Shown: positions 34,711 through 45,816 of the stretch, piece by piece
Layout: each line of letters begins with the position of its first letter
How positions within the stretch are numbered: the stretch's first letter is position 1
NCBI GenBank assembly: GCA_030549775.1
Contig: CM060172.1
Location: 10,155,861 to 10,219,860 of the forward strand
Length of the DNA: 64,000 nucleotides
Direction of reading: 5' to 3'
Source: Tamarix chinensis
Lineage: Eukaryota; Streptophyta; Magnoliopsida; Caryophyllales; Tamaricaceae
Program-made: the position numbers and the translations under genes
Notes under the pieces: model-generated
The model's input: the letters and a program-made list of their open reading frames with translations, nothing else
What the model was told of the DNA's origin: nothing
Databases searched by the model: none

Positions 34711-35453
34711 GAGTTCTTATTGGTTTATGCTAGTGAGCCTTTCTGTACTATAAGATTTATTGGTATTGATAATGAGATTTGTGGGTGTGATTATGATGTT
34801 CTTTCTAATTATACTACAAAGAGCATATCTTGGATATTCTATTAATAAGTTTTAGTAAATTTCATATGAATGAGCATGACTAGTATATGGCCTTAGTAGT
34901 ATGTGGTTATATGAACAATTATCGTATTTCAATTAATGTATGTATAATTAAATGGTTTATATCATGTATTATTGTGATGCCTATGTTTTCTATGCGGACA
35001 TTTCATATTAGTTTTGTATAATGGGTTACTCAGTATCATTATACTGAAGGGTTCCTTTTCATGGGCCCCTACTTATTTAATGGACAGTGGCCTTTGCAGG
35101 TTATCTTGCAAGATCAATTCAAGGTTATTATTTGGGTTAAGAGTTTAGGTCTATCCAGTGTTTTTTTAGCATCATTTGATCTAAAATATTTTTTACTCTT
35201 AATTTCGTTATGTATTTTCTTTTACTATTTGAAATGATGTTAACTTACTTTAAATCTCTCACTACTCTTATTTATAATGACGTAGTTAACTTAAGTGGAT
35301 TACCACTTTTAGTCTTAGCATTGGGTAATAGAATGGAAGAGGATATTAGACTTGTAATAAGTGTGGCAGTAACACCCTAGACTTTACTATTTTAGCTTCC
35401 ACAATTAACATTTTAAATAAAAATTTTCAATCCGTAAATTTGAGGGTATTACA

Positions 35454-36167
35454 TAAAGATTCTCGATTCTTAAGAGGGAAGTGTGTAGCCAAAAGGTAAG
35501 CTGTTTTCATTTCATCCTATCCTTATCACTTATAGAAGAAGTGTAGGAGTAAATGTTACAACTTAACTAACTAATACATATGACTAGAGCCTAAATAAGA
35601 AAAAAAATCTAGCTAAGTTCCAACCCATGTATCTCGGTAATGGGGTGGATACTTATGTAGGTTTTTGAGAACTTTAACCCCTAATATCACATGTTCCAAT
35701 CTTACAAAAACCATAATACATTATAGGAAAGAGACAAAGGCCCCTTTTAACCTTTTAAGTGACAAAAATAAGTAAGAAATGTCTTATATCCTTACTTGTT
35801 CTTCCCTAAATGTGTATTGTTCTTTCTAAGTGCTAAAAGTGACTTGTCATCCAAATGAGAGGGACTTGTGGCTGAATTGTGTGGCTTCTAAAGAGTGTTG
35901 ATAGGGTTGTGTTTTGGGTGATGTTTAGGGTTAAAATACTAAAGGAAATATGGTTAAAAATTGAAGAAAAGCTTGCAAAAAATATGGTTTTGTGTGCCTT
36001 TATTTTTGTTGGGTTGTGGACAAAAAAGGAGAAAGGTTTTGCATGGCTTGGATGTCTAGGTTTAATAGATAATTAATTTTTCTATGTAAGAAGAGTTTAT
36101 GTGGATCTCTAACTTAGGGAAATTAATGGCTAGATTATGATCAACAATTGAGGATGCTCTTGCATCA
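35454..36167 (-). mobile_element. LTR of element H, outer part
   Basis: This is the continuation of 17388-17618 across the C...F insertion. It ends in TTGCATCA at 36167, so the LTR starts TGATGCAAGAGCATCC on the minus strand and mirrors the TGCATCA end next to the primer-binding site. Small frames, such as 65 codons at 35879, show no recognisable protein. Nothing else is seen in it. Confidence 0.65.
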
Positions 36168-37209
36168 CATGTAGATATCTAAACTTAACATTTCGCCAAA
36201 TACACCACAACACATGTTTATTCAAGCTACATTTTAATGGTAAGAATGGCTTACTTGATGCTTAGAAAAATTTCCCACTAAAGAGAAAAAATTCAAGCCA
36301 GAAGATTTAACTTCCAAAAACTATAAAAACAACAAATTGGAACTCAAAACTCTTTGAATAACTTTAATAAATCCAAAAACTTGAACTAGAAAAGAAAACG
36401 GAATTACCACACCCAAGAGAACAACAAAGAAGGATTCAGCTGAAAAAAAATCAACTTCCTCCTAAATATAACTCTTTCTTACTTAAAGATTAAACAAGAG
36501 GGAGATAGAGAAAGGATCAAGAGAGTGAAATGAATTCAAAAGCAAACTCGAAGGGGTGAGGAAATAACACAAACGCTAAAGAGTTGAGATTTTTTGGAGG
36601 TTGAAAGAAAAATGAGAAGAAAGGGTGATTAGGGTTATTTATAACGAACAAATTGTTTAAAAACAAGTTAGGTTATGAAACAGATTAAAAATATTAATTT
36701 TATTGTTCAAATCTTATTTGAATGGGTATATGTAGCAAAATTAGGTTGACCTCTATCTCAGAGGTCTAATGGTGATTTTCAAGAGAATGCAGGTCTGATT
36801 CGTCTAGAAAATATCAAACACAAGAAGGGTAATGGAAGATTATAATGGGATGTAATCTCCTATTCAAGTAAGAATAGTCTGAAATCAAAACACTCAGCCA
36901 GACAAACTAGTCAATCGATTTGGCCAACTAATAGATCATTCTACATATTTGTTGATTAGTTTTCCAAAATAGTTGATTGGTTCGTTCGAACAAAATCCCT
37001 TACCTGGAATGATGAATCAATTAATTAGTTCATAGAACTAGTTGATTAAACTGCCTAAAAACTTGTTTTATTCAGTTTTCCAAACTTTACTTAAAACCAC
37101 CTTCACCTTAAACCCAATTATAATTCCAAATCAAAATTAAGCAATATCAAATGTTGTTAAAGGCCATAATTTCCCATTATATAAATCTTACAAAACTATA
37201 GGGTATTAC
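36168..37209 (-). mobile_element. LTR fragment M (interrupted by element H)
   Basis: It ends ATAGGGTATTACA at 37209, the reversed start of a TGTAATACCC LTR. It shares with 39300-40200 a collinear series including CATTT..AAGTAAGAATG(G/A)CTTACTTGA, TTACCAC..CC..AAGA and an AGAAAGGGTGATTAGGGTT-like block, and has CGATTG-type repeats at 36900-37060. Its 3' part would lie beyond element H, outside the window. Confidence 0.55.
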
Positions 37210-38083
37210 ATCTGTAGTAGCATTTGTACCTACCTGTAGTTTGGTAGTAGCCTTTGTGTTTACTTGTTATTCTGTATCCACCTTTGTGTCTACCTATAAC
37301 GTTGTGGATTTATTGGCCTAGTACCTTTGAGCCTACTTGTGATGTAATGGGATTTGTTGGGTTGATAATGAGATATACGATCGCTATTATTATCATGTCT
37401 TGGATTGATATTGGTCCAAATTATACTTCAAAGAGTAATCCATGGGTATTTAATTAGTAAGTTTTAGTTTGTTCCAAATGTACGAGTATGATTAATATAT
37501 GTCCTTAGTGGTATTTGGTTATATGAATGACTATCATATTTCAATTAACGCATGTGTACTCAATGTTTAATAACATGTATGGTTGTAATGCCTTATATGT
37601 GTCATATGCCGGTTTTTCATATTGGTTTGATATAAAGGATTACTCAGTACCATTACACTGAAGGGTTTCTTTCGTAGGCTTCTGCCTCTTTAATAAGTAG
37701 CGGTCTTTGTAGACTAGATTATGAGTTTAGTCGCATGCTAGTATTTTGGTTTGAGAGTTTATGACTATCTATTTTTTCTTGTTATCATAATTCCAGTTGT
37801 ATTCGGACCCTTATGTCCTATTGTATTTTCTATCTATGTTTTATAACTACTAATGTGGTTTATTTTCAAGATGATGTGTATCTATTCGTTATCTCTAATT
37901 TGGATCTTGTGATTATGTTATTTATTTAAGCGAAGTAATGATTTTTGCCTTAACACTTGGTATAAGAAAGATAAAGGAAACCAAACTTATACCAAGTGTG
38001 GTGATAACATCCTTCATTTTTATTTTTTTAGCTTCCACGCTTAACTCTTTAAACTAAATTTTCCTACAAATGGGAGGATTACA
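37210..38083 (+). mobile_element. 3' end fragment of a C/F-family LTR (J)
   Basis: It opens with four GTAGCCTTTGTG-type units, carries the conserved module (ACTCAGTACCATTACACTGAAGGG, 37650-37715) and ends GGGAGGATTACA at 38083. The 5' part is missing because LTR M abuts it. Confidence 0.65.
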
Positions 38084-38510
38084 AGTATTTTGAGGATGGT
38101 GTCAAGGTTAGTAGCTGGCCATTGCTTGGGTTAGAGAGATATATTTATATTTATTTATGAGTTAGGCTAACCAATTAGGTGTATTCTTGCTCACCACGTT
38201 GGGATGTTTTCTACCTTTTTCCAGTTATTTAAAATCTTAGCTTTGATTCTTATAATTTGGTTTTGTAAATTCTCTATGTTATCTATATTATTATTTTCAC
38301 TATTGTTATCATAGAGTTTTCATATTATTAGTAGTGCACACATTCCTTCGTTATTGTATAGTTTTGTCGTACATTAGATATGTGTTAGGTGATGATCACA
38401 CCTCTCTCATGGATGATATGGTGGCAATATTTGCTAGTTTTACTTTTATAACCACTTCCACATTTTTTTTAAACAAAATTTTCTAGTTCAAAATTTTAGG
38501 GGTGTTATAA
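38084..38510 (+). mobile_element. Second LTR 3' end fragment (K)
   Basis: The stretch ends with GATGATCACACC..., a TTTTACAACTTCC-like segment and TTTTAGGGGTGTTATAA, a decayed LTR 3' end in + orientation. The first 200 bp look like internal leader sequence but contain no primer-binding site I can defend. Confidence 0.4.
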
Positions 38511-40433
38511 TATTTCCCCACCATCTTTTACTTTAAGTGATTATTATTTTATTTTCCAAGGTTATGTTATTACACAAGGCCCATATAACAACCAAAGCAA
38601 CAAATCCACAAAGCCACTAAAACTTAACCACCATTACCATCAAAACATATGATGGGAATTCCATTAGTACTTATCCAAGTTTAATCAATCCATTGAGTTC
38701 ATCTAATTATGCCACGAGTCTAGAATATATCGTTCAATGTTAGAATCATTGCACATTTACTCCAATTTTTCCATTAAATCCTTCCAAAGGTGCTTGTTAA
38801 GAATACCATAAATTATGAACCAATTAATTCATTCACAAGGCTAATCAATTTATGACAAGATGTGTATTCTCATCATTAAAGAATCATGTTATATTACACT
38901 ATCAAATATCAAACCATACTAAGATCAAAAGAAACAAAGACAATACTCTCTGGCTAAATCGGACGATCGGTTTGGCTCAGCTAAATCCTAAAGTTTTCTA
39001 TTAAAACTAGTATATTGGTTGGATTAAACTAGTCGACTACTCTTAAGACTAGTAGATTGGTTTTGATAAACCAATCGATGGATTTAACCAGAGACCATCA
39101 AAGTCGTCATAGATAACCTAGTCAATTAGTTAGGCCAACTAATTAATTGTCTTTTGATCCGAAACAACAAATTATATGCATTTCAAATATGATGAAGACT
39201 CTAAAATCCAACCATATCAAAAGCATAACAACGCCATTATAGAAAATAGAATTTACACATGCTCATATACTAATTATGTTGCATTTACATTGAATTAATT
39301 ATGTTTTATCATAGAATCATACTTTTTCTCAAAATATTGCAATATCCTAGTATGAGTTACCAAAATACCAACATCATCATAAAATCATGTATAAATTGGA
39401 AATTCACAAGATACACTAGCTCACATGATTATTCATACCACATTTCAAAAGTAAGAATGACTTACTTGAAAGCTTATCAAAGTTATGCAATGAGAATGTA
39501 AAACTTTGAGTTGAAAATTTTTAACTCTCAAAAACATTACAACAAACAATTAAAATCTCATAAACCTTCTTACAGTTCTCATAAACCAAGGTAATATGAA
39601 GTAGGAAAAGAAAAATAGAATTTACCACCTCTAAGAAGATTCCAAGAAAATTAGCTAAGAATAGAACTCAGTTTTTCCCAAATCTAACTATTTCTTGCTA
39701 AGGATAAAATAAGAGGATGTTAGAAAAAGTATCATAAGGGGCAAACAAATTAGGGTGAAGGATCAAAAAAATATTTTGGTGGCTAAACAAAGGTAAAGGG
39801 AAAAGAGGATTAGGGTTCTTTATAACTATAGAATTAGTTAAGGAATGAAGGGGAGAGATGCAACAAATCATAAGCCTAATTTTACTATTTGGTAATTGAC
39901 TATATGTCAAGATTTTTCTAGATAATATGTAATAAAAGAAGGAGAATTGGAGTATCAATGTGAAAACAATTATCCCATGTGTGCAGTGACAATGTAGAAT
40001 AGATTGTCCACTCTAGAGCTGTACAGAGCAAAGAGGAGGAATAAGATAATGGATGAGATCACCGTTCCCTTTTCTACCAAATTTAGACATTCGAGTTCGC
40101 TCAAGGCAAAGAAAAGCTGGGATAAATGCTAAAAATGATTATAGATTACAGAGGAAATAATCTCGAGTTGGATTACTAAAATTCCTAAATATTAGAAGAA
40201 TTTATCTAGAAACAATTAATGCTTTTATGGAATGAAAATGGCAAAATAAAAATTAACATTCAATGTAGAGTGGTTTAAGAGTGAATTTCTTTTTACATCA
40301 ACTACCAAAAGTTTCTCCCTTTTGGATTTTGAAATAGGGACATGTTTTTATTAATGACCACTCTTCTCTTAGTTTATGAGCCTTATTATCTCAATGAACC
40401 TTTAAGAGATAATTTACAACTTAACCTATTTAT
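38511..40433 (-). mobile_element. LTR-like region M2 (minus strand)
   Basis: It resembles LTRs G and M: CGATTG-type repeats (38950-39150), then AAGTAAGAATGACTTACTTGA, TTACCACC..AAGA and a purine-rich AGAGGATTAGGGTT stretch. At 40310-40350 the minus strand reads AAAAGGGAGAAACTTTTGG, like the purine-rich end of Copia/SIRE internal regions. No coding sequence is visible. The exact borders are not resolved. Confidence 0.45.
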
Positions 40434-41149
40434 TGTAACACCCCCAAAATTTACTACTGAAAAATTTTATTTAATTAAAATGTTTAATGGAAATGCAATA
40501 ATAAAACCGTAAATTCAGGGGGCATTACCGCCACACTCAGTACTAGACCGATTCACTCCTACCGTTCTATTACTAAGTGCTAAGGCTAAAAAGGATTAAC
40601 TTCAAACACAAGTCAATAATTGAAACAAGCTTTCATAAAAGAAATGATAGTGTTCACCATACAGAAATCAGAGTGTGGTTAAAGAAAGTTACAACCCGAG
40701 GACTAATTAAATAAGTTTTCGAATACATCAAACCCAATACGACAGAACATGATTAGAGTAACACGATACATAGTAAAAGTACGATAGAGTCCAGCCTGTC
40801 ACTCTCAATCCCCAAACCAATTTTAGGCTCAACTCTCAGCCCCACCTGATGCCTCGTAGGTGTCATAGGCATCGAAAATTTCATCCCCTACTTGCACAAA
40901 CTCAGACGGGTCTTCTGCTAGTGGGAATGAGAAGCACCCATGAAACGGGTGATCAGTACGTTACGTACTAAGTAAAGTAACATATGCGCTAAGGCCAAAC
41001 ATGCAAATCATACAACACAACATACATGGCATAATCACATAAGCAGCATGTAGGCCGGCTACGGTCCGAGTGGACTCATTCTTTAGATCTTTAGTAAATA
41101 TTGTCGATTCACATCATAGTCTTTAGCAGTCTATGTGAGTGCGGGAACC

Positions 41150-41445
41150 CCACTTTTATAATCGGTGGACCGGTCATGTAGGGCAAAATGCTCCTGGCCA
41201 CTATTATTCGCCGGTGGACTAGTTTGGCCCCGACTCACATGATGTTTCATTGTAATTACTTCGTATCTTTCCCAGGTCTTGTCATAATTACGTTTGGTTT
41301 GTTGAGCATAGAAACCCCTACTATTATAGCCAGTGGAACACTCATGCAGGGAAAAATGTGTCTGGCCACTATTATTCGCTGGTGGACCAGTCATGCAGGG
41401 CACCCCGACTCCTGGCCACTATTATTTGCCGGTGGACCGGTTTGG
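41150..41445 (-). repeat. Reversed CCACCGG cassette of LTR I
   Basis: Four to five units with TGGCCACTATTATTCGCCGGTGGAC and CATGCAGGG(C/A)AAAATG, the reverse complement of the LTR B cassette (TCCACCGG, ATAATAGTGGCCAGG). Confidence 0.8.
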
Positions 41446-42582
41446 GTCCGACTCAACAATCTTTATCTTTAAATGGATAGTATCTTATTCGTGTCTTATT
41501 CCATAAACATTTCACCCTTGACATGTATGTTCAACAACATTCTAACTCTATCCTCTTAAGGGGGCCCGCCTCATATCTTGGGATTCCTACTCCCCTTATC
41601 ACGCACTGACATCCATTCCCCCCTTAAACTTACACATAATGGAAAAAAATTCCTAAGGGTGTGGGTTAAGGCCCAATACCTCATGACATCCAACTCCACC
41701 TACTATCACCCTCTAGGGTTTTCCCTTGAAAACCCTAATTGGACCTATGTGGCCCAACTATTCTCTCACTTACACTACCATTATTTCATCCATCACCCCA
41801 CACCTTATCTCAATTAGATCCAATCCCAAAACATATCATTTTACCTCTCGACTTCGTATGCGACCGGAAAACTCTAGTTGGCCACTTCAAACCCTAGTAC
41901 CTTTCTTCTCCCACAAGTAACCTCTCTATTTCTCACTCAATATTTCTTCTCTCCCATGACACCCATACTCACCCCTTGTATAATAAATTCCCACTCTTAA
42001 CCTGTACTCCACTCTCCCTTAATCATTTTTACTTCCACATTTTCCATATTACCGCTTCCTCTCAAAACCCTAATTGAGTCCCTTATGCAACCTTACACCA
42101 AGCTACGTACTATTTTTCGTCCCAAGTCTCCAATCACTCCACAACTCTCCCTTTAACTTATTCACACCCTAAAATAACTTTTCTCACGTAAGGATCACTC
42201 CTATGCAAGTCTTATCCACCCCATGTAAACTCTCGAAGTCCCCATGCGAACCCTAGAACTTCCATGCATGGTTCCCATCTCTTTTTCATTTTGGTCATCT
42301 CTTTATCTTTATTTTCCTCTCATGGATCATGAGGTATTTTGGTCAACCTCATATCCCCCTTAGTAAACTCACTTCCCCTTTCCTTTCTTTTTACCCTTTC
42401 ATTCCCATATCATATTAACAATCATCCTAGCATGCATGTCCTAGAGAGTCATATCATATCACATCATAATCACCATGTATACATATCATACTTATGCCAT
42501 AAGGAACACACAAACATACCTCAACTCCAAGCTGCGCTACACATAAGATAAGTTAATGACAATCATATGACACGACATAGCA

Positions 42583-42584
<2 letters not shown>

Positions 42585-42651
<67 letters not shown>
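42585..42651. repeat. (TA)n microsatellite
   Basis: About 33 uninterrupted TA dinucleotides inside LTR I. Confidence 0.95.
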
Positions 42652-42652
<1 letters not shown>

Positions 42653-43014
42653 CACCCAAGGCATACAAGTCACAAAACACACAAGGACCTTAGCTACATC
42701 CTTACCTAAAACGACACCTGGCTTGGAGCACGCTCCTACCCTTCCTTAGGGTTTTGGCTTGATTCACCTATAAGAGAGTAAAACTAATGATTAGTTTCCC
42801 TCCTACCAAAAATAATATTATTTCTTATTTTAGTCTAAGATTAGGGTTGCTACTATTAAAGGGAGCTTTATAAGTGAAAACTAGGATTTTTACCATCAAG
42901 TTAACCTACTAGATATTACTAGTCAAAATATACTTATGTTGCTATTCATAACTATATTTATATTATTAAATCTAATAGTTTTATTTCTTCTAATAATAGT
43001 ACTAATGCTTGTTA

Positions 43015-43057
43015 AAATAAAATAGTAATAGTAATAGTAATAGTAATAATAATAATA

Positions 43058-43120
<63 letters not shown>

Positions 43121-43850
43121 CTCCTAGAAATAGAAGCCCTATTATTTTTAAGGCTAAGTCTAATAATGATTTTAGGGATAAAATAATAATATAATATTAG
43201 TAATACTAACAAAGTACTAATATTACTAAAGGTACTAGTGATAATAGTCATATTTGAAATAATGATAATATAATGGTTCAATTGTTTTTGTCACAATAAT
43301 AGTAACCAAAATAATAACAATAATAATAGTAATAACTAATAATAATACCATAGTAATAATGTTAGTAACAAAAGCATTATAGTAATAATATTAGCAATAT
43401 TTGGTTAATAATAATAATATTAAGGTTGAGTATTCTTTTTCTATAGTAACAAAATGGTAACATGCTAACTTCGGTTTCAATAACATTAATAATAATAAAA
43501 AATAGTATTAATAATAATAACAACACCAACGATAATAATAATAATAGTAGTAATAATAAAAATGATAATGATAATAATAATAATGTTAAGCATAATAATA
43601 ATAATAATAATAACAATAACAATAATATAGAAACCGAAATGATAATAATAATATAAGGGTCCAAATATTTACATTAATAATAAAAGGTGATAATGGATAA
43701 AGTTAGTATCAACAATATTAGCAAGAAAATAATGATAATGATAATGGTAATAATAATAATAATAGTAACAACATAACATTAATACTAATACTAATAATAA
43801 TAATAATGATAAGGGTAATACTATTAATATTACTAAAAATTATTAACACT
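43015..43850. repeat. (AAT)n-rich region
   Basis: A perfect run at about 43063-43119 and many shorter AAT/AAC/AGT trinucleotide runs to about 43850, inside LTR I. Frames here are poly-Ile or poly-Asn artefacts. Confidence 0.9.
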
Positions 43851-43899
43851 TATATATAAAAGGTTTAAGGGTTGGGGAAATTAAAACACCACCTAGGGC

Positions 43900-45000
43900 T
43901 AGTGGCGGGATTGGCGGTGGCACGTGGTGGCGGCGGTGGAGGAGGAATAAAGGTGGAAAGATGGGTTTATAGGCTAATGGAGTGGGAATGAGGGGGTGTT
44001 TGAGGTGGTGGGAGGTGTATCAGGTGGAGAGAGGTGGAATGGAGGTGGTGGTGCAGCCGGAAGTGGTGGCACACAGCGGTCGGAGCGATGGTCGAAGGTG
44101 GTGGAAGTCAGGGAGAGATGGAGGTGTAGGGAGGTAGGGGAGGTTCCCTAGGTGTTTTGGAGGGTGGAGGAGGTGCTAGTTGTGGCGGAATTGGCAGCGG
44201 AAGGCGGCGCGAGGGGCGGCGAGAGGCTAGAGTGGGCTAATAGGGTTGACAATTTTGCACAGCCGATGTAGCTTGTGAAGGGAAAAATAAGGCATGATGG
44301 TGGCTTGGTTTTGTAGAGGGAGGTGTGGGGAAGATTTTGGTGGGCAACGATTGTCGACGGCAGTGGAGTAAGGATTTGTTTGGGCGGCGGTGAAAGGCTG
44401 AATTTCTGGGCTTGCAAAAAAGGAAGCTCGGTTATGGCTGCCCTTGGGGTGTATTTATAGGCTAATTGAGGTGGGCAATGACAAGGGGAAGAAGACAAGA
44501 AGGGGCAGGTGCCAGGCATGCCGCCGGTGGTGGCAGTCGAGGCGGCACTGCCATGGTAAGGGCGGCAAGCTCGAGGGAAGAGGGAAAGGGAAAGGGCAGG
44601 TTACTCAGGGAAGAGGGAAAGTGAGGGGAGGACGACCAGACGATGTAGGTGGTTGTCGGCAGGTGTAGTGTTGTAGGGTTGGGCGCAGGTGGCCTGGGAA
44701 GAAGAAGAAGAAGAGGGAAAGGGGGTGGACCGGTAGTCCAGGGGAAAGAAAAGAAAAGGAAGAGGGTGGCTCGGCTGGGCGGTTCGGGCGACGGGTGAGG
44801 GGGAGTCGTGCGGGCCTAGGCCATGCCGAAGGAGGAAGGGAAGGGGGAAAGGAAATGGGTCGGCGGGCTGGCCCCAGTCGGGGAGAGAAGAAGGAAAAAA
44901 TGAAGGGAAGGAGAGGAAGAAAAGAAAAAGGGAAAAAGAGGGAGAAAAAGAAAAGAAAGGAAAGAAAGAAAAAAAGGAAAAATAGGTGGGTTGGGTATTT
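43900..45000 (-). repeat. Reversed pyrimidine-rich tract of LTR I
   Basis: G-rich GGTGG and GGGAAGAAG runs on the + strand. It occupies the same relative place as the tracts of LTRs A, B, C and F. I reject coding for the 123- and 82-codon frames on composition. Confidence 0.6.
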
Positions 45001-45272
45001 TGGAAATTTTGGGTTATTTAAGATAATAATATTTAGAAAATAATAATTAATTCCTTAATAGATTAATTTGGGCTATTTTGGGCAAATTTTTCCTAACTTC
45101 CATGATTATTAGTAAAATACCCTAATTTTCCCTAATTAAATTCTTTATTATTTTCCTCTTGATTTACCTTAATTAACTCTCTTAATTTTAATAAAATAAT
45201 TTATTTAATCAATTTTCCTAATAAATTCTTATTTGGCCATAATTTTCAGAATTAGAATTTTGGGGTATTTCA

Positions 45273-45790
45273 TTTATCTTCTCTAGACTCACCACAAAAA
45301 TCTCTCAAGGATGATAGGCAAACATTCACTAATCCTATTAAATGAATTTTTGAGAGGAGGTTGTGATCATAGATAATTCTTGGCAGGAATACAAGATATG
45401 AAAGTGTAGACCTTTGGATAAGATATAATCTAGCAAGATGTAATGAAAGATTTTACAAATAGAGAATTGTTCTAGCTAAGAGAAGTGAGCAAATAACATT
45501 TTTCAGTGAAATCTCATAATTATGAAAGTTTGAAAATTTTGAGTAAACAATTGAATGATTTGAGAGTAAGAGATTGATTGCAAAATCAATGTTCTAAATT
45601 TTTTTTGTAATAAATGCAAAGAAACCTTATTTATAAGGGTCTCCCTCATCGTATAGCTTTTAGATACAAAATCACAAAAAGCTATTTCACCTAATGGATA
45701 GAAAATCAGCATTTAATGTTCATTAGTTGATCGGTAAGGCCGAACCAATCGATTAGTTATACAACCAATTGGTCACTATGTCAAACCACT
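45273..45790 (-). mobile_element. LTR-like flank left of the LINE
   Basis: This is the sequence on the far side of the TTTAT duplication from 40433, so it is continuous with region M2. It has CGATTAGTT/CCAATTGG repeats at 45720-45785, which resume at 52490 beyond the LINE. I infer one minus-strand LTR, possibly Copia/SIRE-like, interrupted first or later by LTR I and the LINE. Confidence 0.45.
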
Positions 45791-45816
45791 AAAATCAATT
45801 CTCACCCTCCTCACGA

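Larger units (their letters stand above)
29813..35453 (+). mobile_element. 3' LTR F of the C...F gypsy element
   Basis: It starts TGTAACATC and ends GAGGGTATTACA (5.64 kb). It is longer than its partner C mainly because of a 785-bp tandem duplication (32888-34440) and an array with a roughly 145-bp period (32040-32830). It carries the pyrimidine tract (30120-31400), the hairpin (31404-31427), a GTAGCC array (34450-34710) and the conserved ACTCAGTA...ACTGAAGGGTTCC module (35026-35100). The right flank TAAAG pairs with GAAAG left of C. The two LTRs are clearly diverged, so the insertion is not recent. Confidence 0.75.
40434..45272 (-). mobile_element. Giant solo LTR I with perfect TTTAT duplication
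   Basis: The element runs from TGTAACACCCCC (40434) to GGGGTATTTCA (45272) on the + strand, that is TGAAATACCCC...GGGGGTGTTACA on the minus strand. It is flanked by identical TTTAT (40429-40433 and 45273-45277), so it is a complete solo LTR of 4.84 kb. Contents in + order: the TCAGTACGTTACGTACTAAG segment (about 40950), a reversed CCACCGG cassette (41150-41445), a (TA)n run, AAT repeats, and a G-rich tract (43900-45000) that is the reversed pyrimidine tract. No gag-pol. Confidence 0.85.

Noticed and set aside
43012..43664. Frames of 89 and 95 codons resembling membrane proteins
   Set aside because: They are poly-Ile/Leu translations of AAT repeats.
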